Source of the DNA: Pseudomonas sp. GM74
Lineage (GTDB): Bacteria > Pseudomonadota > Gammaproteobacteria > Pseudomonadales > Pseudomonadaceae
Reading direction: 5' to 3'
DNA length: 64,000 nucleotides
NCBI RefSeq assembly: GCF_000282455.1
Contig: NZ_AKJG01000003.1
Span: forward strand, 62,001 to 126,000
Shown here one piece after another: positions 1 to 8,626 of this stretch. The translations under genes were made by a program, and so were the position numbers. The notes below the pieces were generated by a model. That model did not search any database, had not been told where the DNA came from, and worked only from the letters and a program-made list of their open reading frames with translations. Numbering within the stretch: position 1 is the stretch's first letter; each line of letters starts with the position of its first letter.

Positions 1-1
1 G

Positions 2-817
2 CGTCGGGCGCTGCTCGGTGGTTTGCTCCTGGCGTGCAGTACGGCGCCCCTTGGGGTGTTTCTGATCCTCCGGCGCATGAGCCTGATCGGCGATGCCGTC
101 GCCCACGGCATCCTTCCCGGTGCGGCCCTGGGTTTCTGGTTTGCCGGGTTGAGCCTCCCGGCCTTGACCATCGGCGGTCTCGGCGCCGGCTTGAGCATGG
201 CCGGCCTCGCGGCCTGGATTACGCGGCGCACCGGCCTGCGAGAGGACGCCAGTCTCGCGGCGATCTACCCGATTTCCCTGGCCGGCGGCGTGCTGATTCT
301 CGGCATCGCCGGCAAACGCCTGGACCTGTTGCACCTATTGTTTGGCTCGGCGCTGGCGGTCGACGGCTCGACCTTGACCGGCATGCTTTGGGTCTCGGGC
401 CTGAGCCTGATTGCCATGGCATTGATCTACAAACCACTGCTGCTCGACACCCTCGACCCGCTTTTTCTGCAAACCGTCAGCCGACTTGGTCCACTGGCCC
501 ACGGCGTGTTCCTGACGCTGGTGGTGTTGAATCTGGTCATCGGTTTCCAGGCGATCGGCGCGTTGATGGTGGTCGGGTTGATGATGTTGCCTGCCGCCGC
601 GGCGCGTTTCTGGAGTCGCCGCTTGCCGGTGCTGATCGTCGTCGCCGCCTTGCTCGGCAGTCTCTCGGTGTGGCTCGGTTTATTGATCTCGTTCTATTAC
701 TCGCTGCCCAGTGGCCCGGCAATCGTACTGGTGGCCGGCGCCGGGTATCTGTTGTCCGTGGTGTTCGGGCCGGTGCACGGCTTGCTGCGCCGCCCGCCTT
801 TGCTCACATCCCAATGA
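2..817 (+). CDS. Metal (zinc/manganese-type) ABC transporter permease, 5' end outside window
   Basis: This is the membrane permease of a high-affinity metal uptake ABC transporter (ABC-3 family, as ZnuB, MntB or AztB). It would carry the ion delivered by the binding protein encoded next through the inner membrane. The reading frame is open from the first bases, so the true start lies upstream. About 271 residues are visible, nearly the whole family length. They are very hydrophobic, with several predicted helices, and contain the family signature SLIGDAVAHGILPGAALGF near the N-terminus. The stop codon overlaps a possible upstream ATG of the next gene (814) and lies 11 bases before its preferred ATG, so the two are surely co-transcribed. 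The ATPase subunit is presumably just upstream, outside the window. Zinc is inferred as substrate from the neighbours; manganese cannot be excluded. Confidence 0.9.
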   Translation, partial: RRALLGGLLLACSTAPLGVFLILRRMSLIGDAVAHGILPGAALGFWFAGLSLPALTIGGLGAGLSMAGLAAWITRRTGLREDASLAAIYPISLAGGVLILGIAGKRLDLLHLLFGSALAVDGSTLTGMLWVSGLSLIAMALIYKPLLLDTLDPLFLQTVSRLGPLAHGVFLTLVVLNLVIGFQAIGALMVVGLMMLPAAAARFWSRRLPVLIVVAALLGSLSVWLGLLISFYYSLPSGPAIVLVAGAGYLLSVVFGPVHGLLRRPPLLTSQ

Positions 818-828
818 GGTGTTGCCCG

Positions 829-1704
829 ATGCGCGCTTTACTCGTGCTGTTCAGCTTGATGGTGTCGATGTCGCTGTCTGCCGCCGAAAAACTCCAGGTG
901 GTCACCAGCTTCAGCATCCTTGCCGACATGACCCGCCAGGTCGGCAAGGAGCATATCCAGATCACCAATATGGTCGGCCCGGACGCGGATGCCCACACCT
1001 ACGAGCCGACACCGGACGACGCCAAAGCGCTGCTCAATGCCAGACTCATCATCAAAAACGGCCTGGGTTTCGAGCCCTGGCTGGATCGCCTGGTGACGAG
1101 TACCGAGACCCGGGCGCCGGTCATCAGCGCGAGCCACGGCGTCATCCCGCGTAGCCTGGATGAAGACGGCGAATCCGTTCCCGACCCGCATGCCTGGCAT
1201 AACCTGGCGAACACCGAGTTGTACATCGCCAACATCACCAAGGCGCTGATCGCCGCCGACCCGGCGAATACCGCCGACTATGAGCGCAACAGCCAGGTGT
1301 ACCTGAAACAGGTCTACGCCCTGCTCGCCGAAGCCAAGGCCAAACTCGGCTCACTGCCACCGGGCAACCGCAAGATCGTGACGTCCCACGACGCCTTCGG
1401 TTATCTCGGCCAGGCCTACGGCATTGAGTTCATGGCGCCTCAAGGCCTGTCCACCGAGCGCGAACCTTCAGCGGCCGAAGTGGCCGCACTGATCACCCAG
1501 ATTCGTCAGGCCAAGGTCAAGGCGGTGTTCATGGAAAACATCAAGGACGCGCGCCTGCTCAAGCAGATTGCGGATGAAAGCGGCGCGCAGATCGGCGGCA
1601 CGCTGTACTCCGATGCCCTGGCGGCGAGCGGCCCGGCCAGCACCTTCACCGGGTTGTTCGAGCACAACCTCAACACCCTGTACAACGCATTGAGCAAGCC
1701 ATGA
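829..1704 (+). CDS. Periplasmic metal-binding protein of the ABC transporter (ZnuA/AztC-like, cluster A-I)
   Basis: This 291-residue solute-binding protein captures a divalent metal in the periplasm and hands it to the permease encoded upstream. Residues 1-19 form a signal peptide ending near SLSAA. Candidate metal ligands are His56 (in DAHTYEP), His121 (DPHAWHN), His187 (TSHDAFGY) and Asp262 (YSDAL). A His at the third position is typical of zinc-type members, where manganese binders usually have Glu. The His-rich loop of classical ZnuA is absent, which recalls AztC. The ATG at 829 was chosen because GAGG lies at good spacing before it; an in-frame ATG at 814 overlaps the permease stop. Its stop overlaps the next ATG (ATGA at 1701-1704). 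Confidence 0.9.
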   Translation: MRALLVLFSLMVSMSLSAAEKLQVVTSFSILADMTRQVGKEHIQITNMVGPDADAHTYEPTPDDAKALLNARLIIKNGLGFEPWLDRLVTSTETRAPVISASHGVIPRSLDEDGESVPDPHAWHNLANTELYIANITKALIAADPANTADYERNSQVYLKQVYALLAEAKAKLGSLPPGNRKIVTSHDAFGYLGQAYGIEFMAPQGLSTEREPSAAEVAALITQIRQAKVKAVFMENIKDARLLKQIADESGAQIGGTLYSDALAASGPASTFTGLFEHNLNTLYNALSKP

Positions 1705-2111
1705 TCCGCAAGAACCCTTCCGGAGATTTACCGCTGATTGCCGAGTCGGCCTACGTCGACAAGACGGCGATCATCTGCGGCAAAGTGGTGATCGGCGAGT
1801 TCAGTTCCATCGCCCACCGCTCGATCGTGCATGGCCCCTGCACCGTGGGCAATCGAGTATTCATCGGCTTCAACAGCGTGCTGTTCAACTGTGTGGTCGG
1901 TGACGGTTGCGTGGTGCGGCATAACTCGGTGGTCGATGGTCGTGACCTGCCTGAAGCTTTCTACGTGCCTTCCACCACGCGGATCGGCCCCAACACCGAC
2001 CTCTCGCAATACCCACCGGTGAGCGTCAGTGCTTCCGAGTTTTCCGAAGACGTGGCGCGCACCAACGTCGACCTGGTGCGCGGCTACAAAGCCCTGCAAA
2101 ACGAGTTCTGA
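1701..2111 (+). CDS. Gamma-carbonic-anhydrase-like hexapeptide-repeat protein, apparently shortened
   Basis: This 136-residue left-handed beta-helix protein belongs to the gamma-carbonic anhydrase group. Zur-regulated paralogues of this group occur in pseudomonad zinc clusters. The hexapeptide pattern is visible (VVIGEF, SSIAHR, SIVHGP, VFIGFN). His39 and His44 correspond to the second and third metal-binding His of the family. The segment that normally carries the Arg-Ala-Asp motif and the first metal His (VVIHS-type) is missing between IGE and FSSIAH. Family members are usually about 170-180 residues, so roughly 45 seem absent, in frame. It is therefore unlikely to be an active hydratase as it stands. 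The ATG overlaps the stop of the metal-binding protein gene, showing translational coupling. Confidence 0.8.
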   Translation: MIRKNPSGDLPLIAESAYVDKTAIICGKVVIGEFSSIAHRSIVHGPCTVGNRVFIGFNSVLFNCVVGDGCVVRHNSVVDGRDLPEAFYVPSTTRIGPNTDLSQYPPVSVSASEFSEDVARTNVDLVRGYKALQNEF

Positions 2112-2187
2112 CGCGGGTGGCTAAAAACAGCCATCGTGTCAGGACAAATTGCCTGGCACGACAAACGTCTTAATGTTTGCCCCTGCG

Positions 2188-2202
2188 GTTTATGCGATAA
2201 CG
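2188..2202. promoter_or_regulatory. Zur-like operator upstream of the ThrRS-like gene
   Basis: The core TTAT-GCG-ATAA (2190-2200) is an inverted repeat. Read as TTTAT-GCG-ATAAC it matches 9 of 10 arm positions of the gammaproteobacterial Zur core GTTAT-nnn-ATAAC. It lies about 20-30 bases before the start of the ThrRS-like gene, a position suited to repression. The assignment is an inference from pattern and gene context. Confidence 0.4.
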
Positions 2203-2216
2203 CTCGTTAGAAGCAC

Positions 2217-3110
2217 GTGAGTACGCCGACCATGATCCAGATCACCCTGCCCGATGGTTCATTGCGTGAATACGACCAGCCACTGTCCGTGCATGAGGTG
2301 GCCGCCAGCATCGGCCCCGAACTGGCCAGCGCGGCCGTAGCAGGAAGGGTCAATGGTGTACTGGTGGACTGTGAATACCTGATCGAAGCGCACGCCCGGG
2401 TCAGCATTGTCACCCCACGGGAGCCGGACGGCCTGGAGATCCTGCGCCGCTCCTGTGCATTGATGCTGGCCATGGCGGTCAAGCAACTCCACCCTCATGC
2501 GCAATTGCGCGCGGGAAAGGAATTGGGTGACGGTTTCTTTTACGAGTTTGCAGTCGAGCAACCGCTGACCCCGGCAGACCTGCCCCTCATCGAAGCACGC
2601 ATGCAGTCACTGGCAGCGACCAATCACTCGATCCGTCGTCGGCCGGCGCGCGAAGCCGTGCCGCTGTACCGTCTGGGGGACACCGAGTACCAGAGCCATG
2701 GACCACACGTCCCCACCACCAAGGTCTTGCAGGCGTTTGTCCTGGATCACATCAGCGGCACGTTACAGCAACGGATCTACGGCACCTGCTGGTCCAGCCA
2801 TCAGGAACTGCAACACTGGCGCGTTCCACCCCACGTGGTCGTCGTGAGCATGGATGACCGCCAGGTGACTTATGCACAGGCGGTGACCGAATCCTTGCGC
2901 CAAAAAGGCGTGCGTGCCAAGGCCGACCTGCGAAACGAAAAAGTCCACTACAAGATTCGCCAGCACAGCCAGACCGTGCCGTACCTGGTGGTGGTTGGCG
3001 AAAAAGAACAGGCCGGGGGGTTTGTCAGTGTGCGCAGCCGCACGGGGGAGGATTTTGGCCGGATGGCTGTCGAGGCGGCGTGTGAGTGGTTGAGCCGGCC
3101 GGGGATCTAG
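2217..3110 (+). CDS. Threonyl-tRNA synthetase-like protein lacking the catalytic core
   Basis: The 297-residue product contains the N-terminal TGS domain (about 1-68), the ThrRS second additional (editing) domain (about 72-196) and the C-terminal anticodon-binding domain (about 203-295, with KADLRNEKVHYKIR). The class II catalytic domain, which should lie between IYGTCW and the anticodon domain, is missing, about 340 residues against a normal 640. The editing site is also altered. The two zinc-binding His of the HxxxH motif are Leu82 and Met86. The Cys of the CRGPH motif is Ser160, while His164 remains. It cannot charge tRNA. It may be a decayed zinc-independent ThrRS paralogue or a tRNA/mRNA-binding regulator. 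The GTG at 2217 gives this length; the ATG at 2232 (MIQITLPDG) fits canonical ThrRS N-termini equally well. Confidence 0.8.
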   Translation: MSTPTMIQITLPDGSLREYDQPLSVHEVAASIGPELASAAVAGRVNGVLVDCEYLIEAHARVSIVTPREPDGLEILRRSCALMLAMAVKQLHPHAQLRAGKELGDGFFYEFAVEQPLTPADLPLIEARMQSLAATNHSIRRRPAREAVPLYRLGDTEYQSHGPHVPTTKVLQAFVLDHISGTLQQRIYGTCWSSHQELQHWRVPPHVVVVSMDDRQVTYAQAVTESLRQKGVRAKADLRNEKVHYKIRQHSQTVPYLVVVGEKEQAGGFVSVRSRTGEDFGRMAVEAACEWLSRPGI

Positions 3111-3147
3111 GGAGACTGGATGGACGCCTTCGTCGGATCGCCGCCCG

Positions 3148-3212
3148 GAGCAAGCCCGCTCCCACATTGGTTTCGTGAACACCACAGATCAAATGTGGGA
3201 GCGGGCTTGCTC
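3148..3212. repeat. REP pair (REPIN-like inverted repeat)
   Basis: A 21-base arm at 3148-3168 (GAGCAAGCCCGCTCCCACA plus TT) is perfectly complementary to 3192-3212, with a 23-base spacer. The core GTGGGAGCGGGCTTGCTC is the common P. fluorescens REP sequence. It sits between the convergent ThrRS-like and DUF3617 genes, where such elements usually lie. Confidence 0.9.
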
Positions 3213-3221
3213 GCGAAGCTC

Positions 3222-3743
3222 TTAAGCTCTTGGCTTCACCGTGCCGCAATCCTGCCCCAACCAGACGGCGCGGGATTCGAGGCTGCCCTTCTGCTGAATG
3301 CCGGTGGCGTTGAACGTCCCGTTGACCTTGGTGGTGAATTCGCGATCACTGAGGAACGTCGCCACACCGGCACCCTGGGCTCTCGGGCAGCTGAAACGGA
3401 ATTTCCACTGATTGCCGGAGCGGTCGGTGATTTCCTGTTTGCAGCCCGATTGCGGATCCGTCAGCGGAATGTTGTCGGTCTTGACCTGTTCCGGGGTCAG
3501 GCACGCCCGGATCCCTTTGCCGCCCATGGTGATGCCCTGCTTTTCCAGCTGTGCACGCTGCTCAGGGGTCATCTGGTTCTGGATCTGGCCGAGGATCAAT
3601 TGCAGGTCCGGCATGTTCTGCTCATCGACCTTCATGTTGCTCGTGGTCAGCTCCCACAATCCTGGTTGCAGCATTTGCGCGTGAGCCGCCACAGGAAGTG
3701 CCAAACCCAGTGCCATGGCCAAACCCAGCAGACGAACGTTCAT
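3222..3743 (-). CDS. DUF3617 family exported protein
   Basis: This is a 173-residue protein with a clear signal peptide (residues 1-22, ending AAHA). The opening QPGLWELTTSN is typical of the DUF3617 family, whose function is unknown. It carries paired cysteines (ACLTPEQ, SGCKQE, FSCPRA, QDCGTV), which may form disulfides in the periplasm. The start is supported by AGGAG eight bases upstream. It is monocistronic: a REP pair follows, and the divergent cardiolipin synthase gene lies on the other side. No function is proposed beyond the family name. Confidence 0.85.
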   Translation of the reverse strand: MNVRLLGLAMALGLALPVAAHAQMLQPGLWELTTSNMKVDEQNMPDLQLILGQIQNQMTPEQRAQLEKQGITMGGKGIRACLTPEQVKTDNIPLTDPQSGCKQEITDRSGNQWKFRFSCPRAQGAGVATFLSDREFTTKVNGTFNATGIQQKGSLESRAVWLGQDCGTVKPRA

Positions 3744-3875
3744 CGAGTAACTCCTGATCAGTAGTGGCCGTTAGACGTCAGCCGCGGGCTTCGGTTCATG
3801 GGCCAATTAATTAGCGACATTCTGCACGGAACATGGTCTGTTAAGCACTGAATCTTCAGGAGCAAGGCAGCCCCC

Positions 3876-5315
3876 ATGGATTATTTCGGACCGCATATTT
3901 TCGGTTATACCATCGCCCTGCTGCACTCGCTGGGCATGATTGCGGCCATACACGCCGTGTTGACCGTCCGTACCGCCCAAGGCTCGATCGCCTGGGCCCT
4001 GTCGCTGTTTTTCATCCCTTACCTCACGCTGATCCCGTACCTGATGTTCGGCCGCAGCACCTTTGATGGCTACATCAAGGCCCGCCGGCAGGCCAACGAT
4101 GAGATGCGCAAGGCCGTTTCCGAACTGAACTGGCGGCCCTGGGTAGAAGAAGCCCTCACCGCCCGCGCTTCTTCTGCCTACGCCTCACTCAGAGCGATGC
4201 CCAGGCTCGGACACATGCCCTGCCTGGCCAATAACCAGACGCGGTTGTTGATCAACGGCCAGTCGACATTCGACGCCATTTTCGATGCCATCAGCCAGGC
4301 CAGGGAAGCCGTGCTGATCCAGTTTTTCATCGTCCACGACGACCGTCTCGGCCAACGCCTGCAAACTTTGCTATTGAAGAAAGCCGCCGAAGGCGTGGCG
4401 ATCTACCTGCTGTATGACCGAGTCGGCAGCCACTCCCTGCCCCAGGGTTACGTACAGGCCTTGCGTGATGGCGGGGTCGAGGTGAAGGCTTTTGGCCCTC
4501 GTAGTGGCTGGTTCAATCGCTTTCAGGTGAACTTTCGCAACCATCGCAAGATAGTGGTGGTGGACGGCATTCTCGGCTTCGTTGGCGGGCACAACGTCGG
4601 CGACGAATACATGGGCGAGAAACCGCCCCTGGCCCCCTGGCGCGATACCCACGTGCAAGTGCGCGGGCCAGTGGTGGCGTGCATGCAGGAGTCATTCGCC
4701 GAAGACTGGTTCTGGGTGGCGCGCGCCCTGCCGCCGCTGATCCTGCCCGAGGTTTATCCGGAAGACGGTGTGCTGTGCCAGTTGCTCGCCAGCGGCCCGG
4801 CAGACGCCTGCGAAACCTGTTCTCTGTTCTTTGTCGAAGCGATCCATGCAGCGACGGATCGGGTCTGGATCACCAGCCCGTACTTCATCCCCGATGAAGC
4901 CGTGTTCGCGGCGTTGCGCCTGGCGGTACTGCGGGGTGTGGATGTACGCCTGCTGTTGCCGTCTCGGCCCGACCATAGAATCGTCTACGCCGCCTCCAGC
5001 CTCTACGCTTTCGAAGCCGTGCGCGCCGGTGTGCGGGTATTCCGTTACGAGCCCGGATTCCTGCACCAGAAAGTGGTGTTGATCGACAGCGAAATCAGCG
5101 CCATCGGCAGCGCCAACCTGGACAACCGTTCGTTCCGGCTGAATTTCGAAGTGATGTTGCTGACCGTCGACAGCGCCTTTGCCGCCGAGGTGGAACAGAT
5201 GCTCAACGACGACTTCGCCAACGCCCACGAAGTCGCCAAAGAAGAAGGCCGGGAGACCCACCGCCTGCAGCAGGTCGGCATGCGGGTCGCCCGGCTTATT
5301 TCACCGATTCTCTAG
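3876..5315 (+). CDS. cls: Cardiolipin synthase (phospholipase D type)
   Basis: This 479-residue inner-membrane enzyme joins two phosphatidylglycerol molecules to make cardiolipin and glycerol. Two N-terminal hydrophobic segments (about 8-30 and 37-58) precede two HKD motifs. These are [10 protein letters not shown] near residue 223 and [10 protein letters not shown] near residue 397, each followed by the G(G/S)xN element ([19 protein letters not shown]). Length and layout are typical of the ClsA type. Its stop overlaps the stop of the convergent cyclopropane fatty acid synthase gene within one CTAG, so two membrane-lipid enzymes are packed tail to tail. Confidence 0.95.
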   Translation: MDYFGPHIFGYTIALLHSLGMIAAIHAVLTVRTAQGSIAWALSLFFIPYLTLIPYLMFGRSTFDGYIKARRQANDEMRKAVSELNWRPWVEEALTARASSAYASLRAMPRLGHMPCLANNQTRLLINGQSTFDAIFDAISQAREAVLIQFFIVHDDRLGQRLQTLLLKKAAEGVAIYLLYDRVGSHSLPQGYVQALRDGGVEVKAFGPRSGWFNRFQVNFRNHRKIVVVDGILGFVGGHNVGDEYMGEKPPLAPWRDTHVQVRGPVVACMQESFAEDWFWVARALPPLILPEVYPEDGVLCQLLASGPADACETCSLFFVEAIHAATDRVWITSPYFIPDEAVFAALRLAVLRGVDVRLLLPSRPDHRIVYAASSLYAFEAVRAGVRVFRYEPGFLHQKVVLIDSEISAIGSANLDNRSFRLNFEVMLLTVDSAFAAEVEQMLNDDFANAHEVAKEEGRETHRLQQVGMRVARLISPIL

Positions 5316-6496
5316 AGGTAGATATCGTCACGGGTCCATGGCAGTTCATGACTGCCATCGGCGTGGGCCTTAACCGCGAGAATCTGGTGCAGGTTGATCC
5401 AGCCCCGGGCAAACGCATAGGCGCAACCGGCCAGGTACAGCCGCCAGATGCGCAGGACTTGTTCCGGTACCAGCCTTGACGCCGCTTCGAGGTTGTCCTC
5501 CAGGCGTTCGCTCCAGTGATCGAGCGTACGAGCGTAGTGCAGGCGCAAACTCTCGACGTCGACGATTTCAAGCCCCGCCTCACTGATCTCGGCAGAGATC
5601 ATCGACAGGTGCGGCAGCTCGCCATTGGGGAACACATATTTCCCGATGAAATCTCCGGCACCACGTCCTACCGGACGGCCATCGGTGTATTTGGCGGTGA
5701 TCCCGTGATTCATCACCAGGCCGCCTTCTTTGACCGCGCCGAACAAGGTATTGCAGTACTCGGCCAGATTGGCGTGGCCAACGTGTTCGAACATGCCGAC
5801 ACTGACCACTTTGTCGAAACGGCCATCCTGGGGCAGATCGCGATAGTCGAGCAGTTGCAGTTCGACCAGGTCCTCCAGGCCCTCCTCTTTTACGCGTTCC
5901 CGGGCCAGGGCCAACTGCTCCTTGCTGAGGGTGATACCGAACACTTTCGCGCCAAACTCCCGCGCCGCATAACGCGCCAGCCCTCCCCACCCGCAACCCA
6001 CATCCAGCAGATATTCGCCGGGCTGCAGACGCAGCTTGCGGCACAAATGACGGAACTTGGCTTGCTGGGCCTGCTCGAGGCTTTCACTGCCGGTCTCGAA
6101 ATAAGCGCAGGAATACGCCATGTCGCTGTCGAGCCACAGTTGATAGAACGCGTTGGAAAGGTCGTAGTGGTAGGAAATCGCCTTGGCGTCTGTCTCTTTG
6201 TCGTGGACGCTGCGCACAGGCAGATTGTCGTCGTCTTCGTCCAGCAACGCCTGACTCCATTCATCGCAGACGCGGATCACGTCGCTGATGGAGCCTTCGA
6301 GTTCCAGCTTGCCTTCGACAAAAGCAGCACCGAGGGCGTCCAGGCTTGGATGGGTAAACTGGGTGACCATTTGTGGGTCCTTGACCACAATCGTGACGCT
6401 GGGCGCCGGTCCCAGATTGAGTTCATGGCCGTCCCAGAGTCTCAGGCGAAGCGGTAATTGCAGATTCTGTAAGGCCGGTGGAAGTTGCGCGAGCAT
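5312..6496 (-). CDS. cfa: Cyclopropane-fatty-acyl-phospholipid synthase
   Basis: This 394-residue cytosolic enzyme adds a methylene group from S-adenosylmethionine to double bonds of membrane phospholipid acyl chains, usually at entry to stationary phase. The SAM-binding motif [10 protein letters not shown] lies near residues 163-172. The CFA-type [20 protein letters not shown] block is present before it. The open frame extends to 6622, but [10 protein letters not shown] at 6496 is preferred because AAGGGG lies eight bases upstream. It converges on cls with overlapping stops. The 219 bases between this gene and the P-type ATPase gene hold its promoter region; no convincing promoter was read there. 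Confidence 0.92.
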   Translation of the reverse strand: MLAQLPPALQNLQLPLRLRLWDGHELNLGPAPSVTIVVKDPQMVTQFTHPSLDALGAAFVEGKLELEGSISDVIRVCDEWSQALLDEDDDNLPVRSVHDKETDAKAISYHYDLSNAFYQLWLDSDMAYSCAYFETGSESLEQAQQAKFRHLCRKLRLQPGEYLLDVGCGWGGLARYAAREFGAKVFGITLSKEQLALARERVKEEGLEDLVELQLLDYRDLPQDGRFDKVVSVGMFEHVGHANLAEYCNTLFGAVKEGGLVMNHGITAKYTDGRPVGRGAGDFIGKYVFPNGELPHLSMISAEISEAGLEIVDVESLRLHYARTLDHWSERLEDNLEAASRLVPEQVLRIWRLYLAGCAYAFARGWINLHQILAVKAHADGSHELPWTRDDIYL

Positions 6497-6715
6497 GGAG
6501 AATTCCCCTTGTTTCAGACGTCTGAACAGAGGGTAGACCATCTTTGAAAAATAGCTGGCTATCGAAATAATAGCCGTTTTCAATGATTCGCGACGCCTAC
6601 ACCTGCCACCGCGAACGCTCAAAATGATGTGCCCTCATCTCCAATGACTACGAACCGGGCGCACAGTTCTAAAAAAGTTTTAGCCCCGTGATTACCCGGT
6701 TTAGAGCATTCGCCT

Positions 6716-8626
6716 TCAGGTTTCGTCCTTGAACTTGAACAGCGGGTCCTGGAACCGCAGCAAACGACCGGCATTGCCCAACACCAGCAAGGTGCTGAGG
6801 TTATGCAGCAACGCCGCAATCATCGCCCCGGCAGCGCCAAGCCAATCGAACGCGGCGAAGGCCACGATCGCCAGGGTCCAGCCCAGTCCGATGATCACAT
6901 TAACCTGCAACGTCTGGCGGCACTGACGGCTCAGGCGCACACAGGTGCCGAGGCGGCGCAGGTCACTGCCGATCAGCACGATGTCCGCCGATGCCAGGGC
7001 GATGTCCGCACCGCCCGCGCCCATCGCTACCCCCACCACCCCAGCTTTGAGGGCCAAGGAGTCGTTGATGCCATCGCCGACCACCATCGGCCGGAAGCCG
7101 CTGTCGATTTCCTTGAGTACGCGGTTGAGTTTGTCTTCGGGCAAGGCTTGCGCTTCGACGTCACTGATCCCGACATCCCGGGCTAACGTCTGCGCGACGC
7201 TGTGACGGTCACCGGTGAGCAACAACTGGCGACCCAATCCGAGGTCGCGCAACTCACTCAGGGCAAACTGCGCCTCGGGTTTGACGCTGTCGGCCAACAA
7301 CAGCCAGGCGAGGAATTCACCATTGAGCGCCAGTCCGGCAATCGGACCGTCATGATCGGGAACCGCCGTTGTGCTGATGCCGAGCTGCGTAAACAACTCC
7401 GGCCGGCCGAGCGCCGCTTCGCCCTGCTCGGTCATTGCCACCACGCCCAGGCCCTGGCGTTCGTGAATGTCAGAGAGCAACAGGAAATGCTCTTGGGTCA
7501 CCAACCCCGCGAGCGCACGGCTGACCGGGTGACTGCTGGCCGAGCCGAGGCTGGCGGCGAGCTTGAGGACATGACTGTGATCCTCCAGCGGACTGTCGAT
7601 GGATTGCAGGCGCAAGGTGCCGAAGGTCAGCGTCCCGGTCTTGTCGACCACCAACGAAGTCAGGTCCGCCAACTCCTCAAGGAACGCAGAACTGCGGATC
7701 AGAATCCCGTGGCGTGCCGCTACCGCCACCCCGGCAATAGCCGTCGCCGGTGCCGACAACACCAACGCACAAGGACAGGCCGCCACCAACACCGCGAGCA
7801 TCGCTTGAGCGTTGTTGGTGATGAACCAAGTCACGGCGGCCAGCAACAACACCAGCACCATATAGCTGCCAGCGTAACGTTCCAGCAGACGCGTGATCGG
7901 TGGTTTCGAGCGCTCGGCGTTTTGCATCAGGGCGATGACTTTGCCGAGGGTCGATTCGTGGCCGGTGCGGGTCACTTCGATTCGCAGCAGACCATCGAGG
8001 TTGATCGCCCCGCCGAACACCGACATGCCGGCGCCTGCTTCCATCGGTACCGATTCGCCGGTAATGGAGGCAGTGTCCAGACTGGCCTGACCGGACAACA
8101 CCCGACCATCCGCCGGCACCCGGTCCCCGGCGCGGACCTCGACCAGGTCGCCCGCCTTGAGCGTGCCGTTGTCGACTTCGATGATGGAGCCGTCCGCCTG
8201 AATTTTACGCGCGTGGCTGCGGGTCAGTTTGCCGAGGGCATGAATCGCCTCCTGGGAACCGATCACGCTACGCTCTTCCAGTACGTGGCCGAAGATCATG
8301 ATGATCGGCAACAGGGCCGCCGTCAGCAGATCCCCGGTGGCCCAGGCACCCAGCATGGCCAGGGCGATCAATTGATCGGTGATGCCGTGCAGACTTGGAT
8401 AACGCAGGCTGTACCAGGCCGAGCGCATGACCGGCACGGCGACCAGCAGCGAGGCAAAACCCAGCAGCAACTGACTGACGCCAGTCTGCTCCGGTGCCAG
8501 CCAACGCCAGATCAGGCCCAGCGCGAGAAGGCCCAACGCGAGCATGGCCAGGGTCAACTGGCGCGCAGCGCGGCGCTGTTCGGCCGAAGACAACAGGCTC
8601 GGTGCGACGGCGGTTTGAGCGGTCAT
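6716..8626 (-). CDS. hmtA: P1B-type metal-translocating ATPase (HmtA-like)
   Basis: This 636-residue heavy-metal P-type ATPase couples ATP hydrolysis to transport of a transition metal across the inner membrane. It has TGES (about 190), the membrane metal-site CPC within ACPCALVLS (about 283-285), DKTGTLT (about 324), the SSHPVSRA His-Pro motif and GDGINDS (about 516). There is no N-terminal CxxC or HMA domain. It ends an operon of three SPFH proteins, overlapping the previous gene by four bases. In P. aeruginosa the zinc/copper importer HmtA lies beside similar HflC/HflK-like genes and is Zur-controlled, as I recall. The symbol is an inference from that. A zinc or cadmium exporter is the alternative. 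Confidence 0.75.
   Translation of the reverse strand: MTAQTAVAPSLLSSAEQRRAARQLTLAMLALGLLALGLIWRWLAPEQTGVSQLLLGFASLLVAVPVMRSAWYSLRYPSLHGITDQLIALAMLGAWATGDLLTAALLPIIMIFGHVLEERSVIGSQEAIHALGKLTRSHARKIQADGSIIEVDNGTLKAGDLVEVRAGDRVPADGRVLSGQASLDTASITGESVPMEAGAGMSVFGGAINLDGLLRIEVTRTGHESTLGKVIALMQNAERSKPPITRLLERYAGSYMVLVLLLAAVTWFITNNAQAMLAVLVAACPCALVLSAPATAIAGVAVAARHGILIRSSAFLEELADLTSLVVDKTGTLTFGTLRLQSIDSPLEDHSHVLKLAASLGSASSHPVSRALAGLVTQEHFLLLSDIHERQGLGVVAMTEQGEAALGRPELFTQLGISTTAVPDHDGPIAGLALNGEFLAWLLLADSVKPEAQFALSELRDLGLGRQLLLTGDRHSVAQTLARDVGISDVEAQALPEDKLNRVLKEIDSGFRPMVVGDGINDSLALKAGVVGVAMGAGGADIALASADIVLIGSDLRRLGTCVRLSRQCRQTLQVNVIIGLGWTLAIVAFAAFDWLGAAGAMIAALLHNLSTLLVLGNAGRLLRFQDPLFKFKDET

Noticed and set aside
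34..813. Long open frame before the metal-binding protein in the +1 frame
   Set aside because: It is a high-GC shadow of the permease gene; only the part from 829 has a signal peptide and family motifs.
2118..2133. TGGCT-aaaaac-AGCCA inverted repeat after the carbonic-anhydrase-like gene
   Set aside because: The five-base stem has no T run, so it is too weak to call a terminator.
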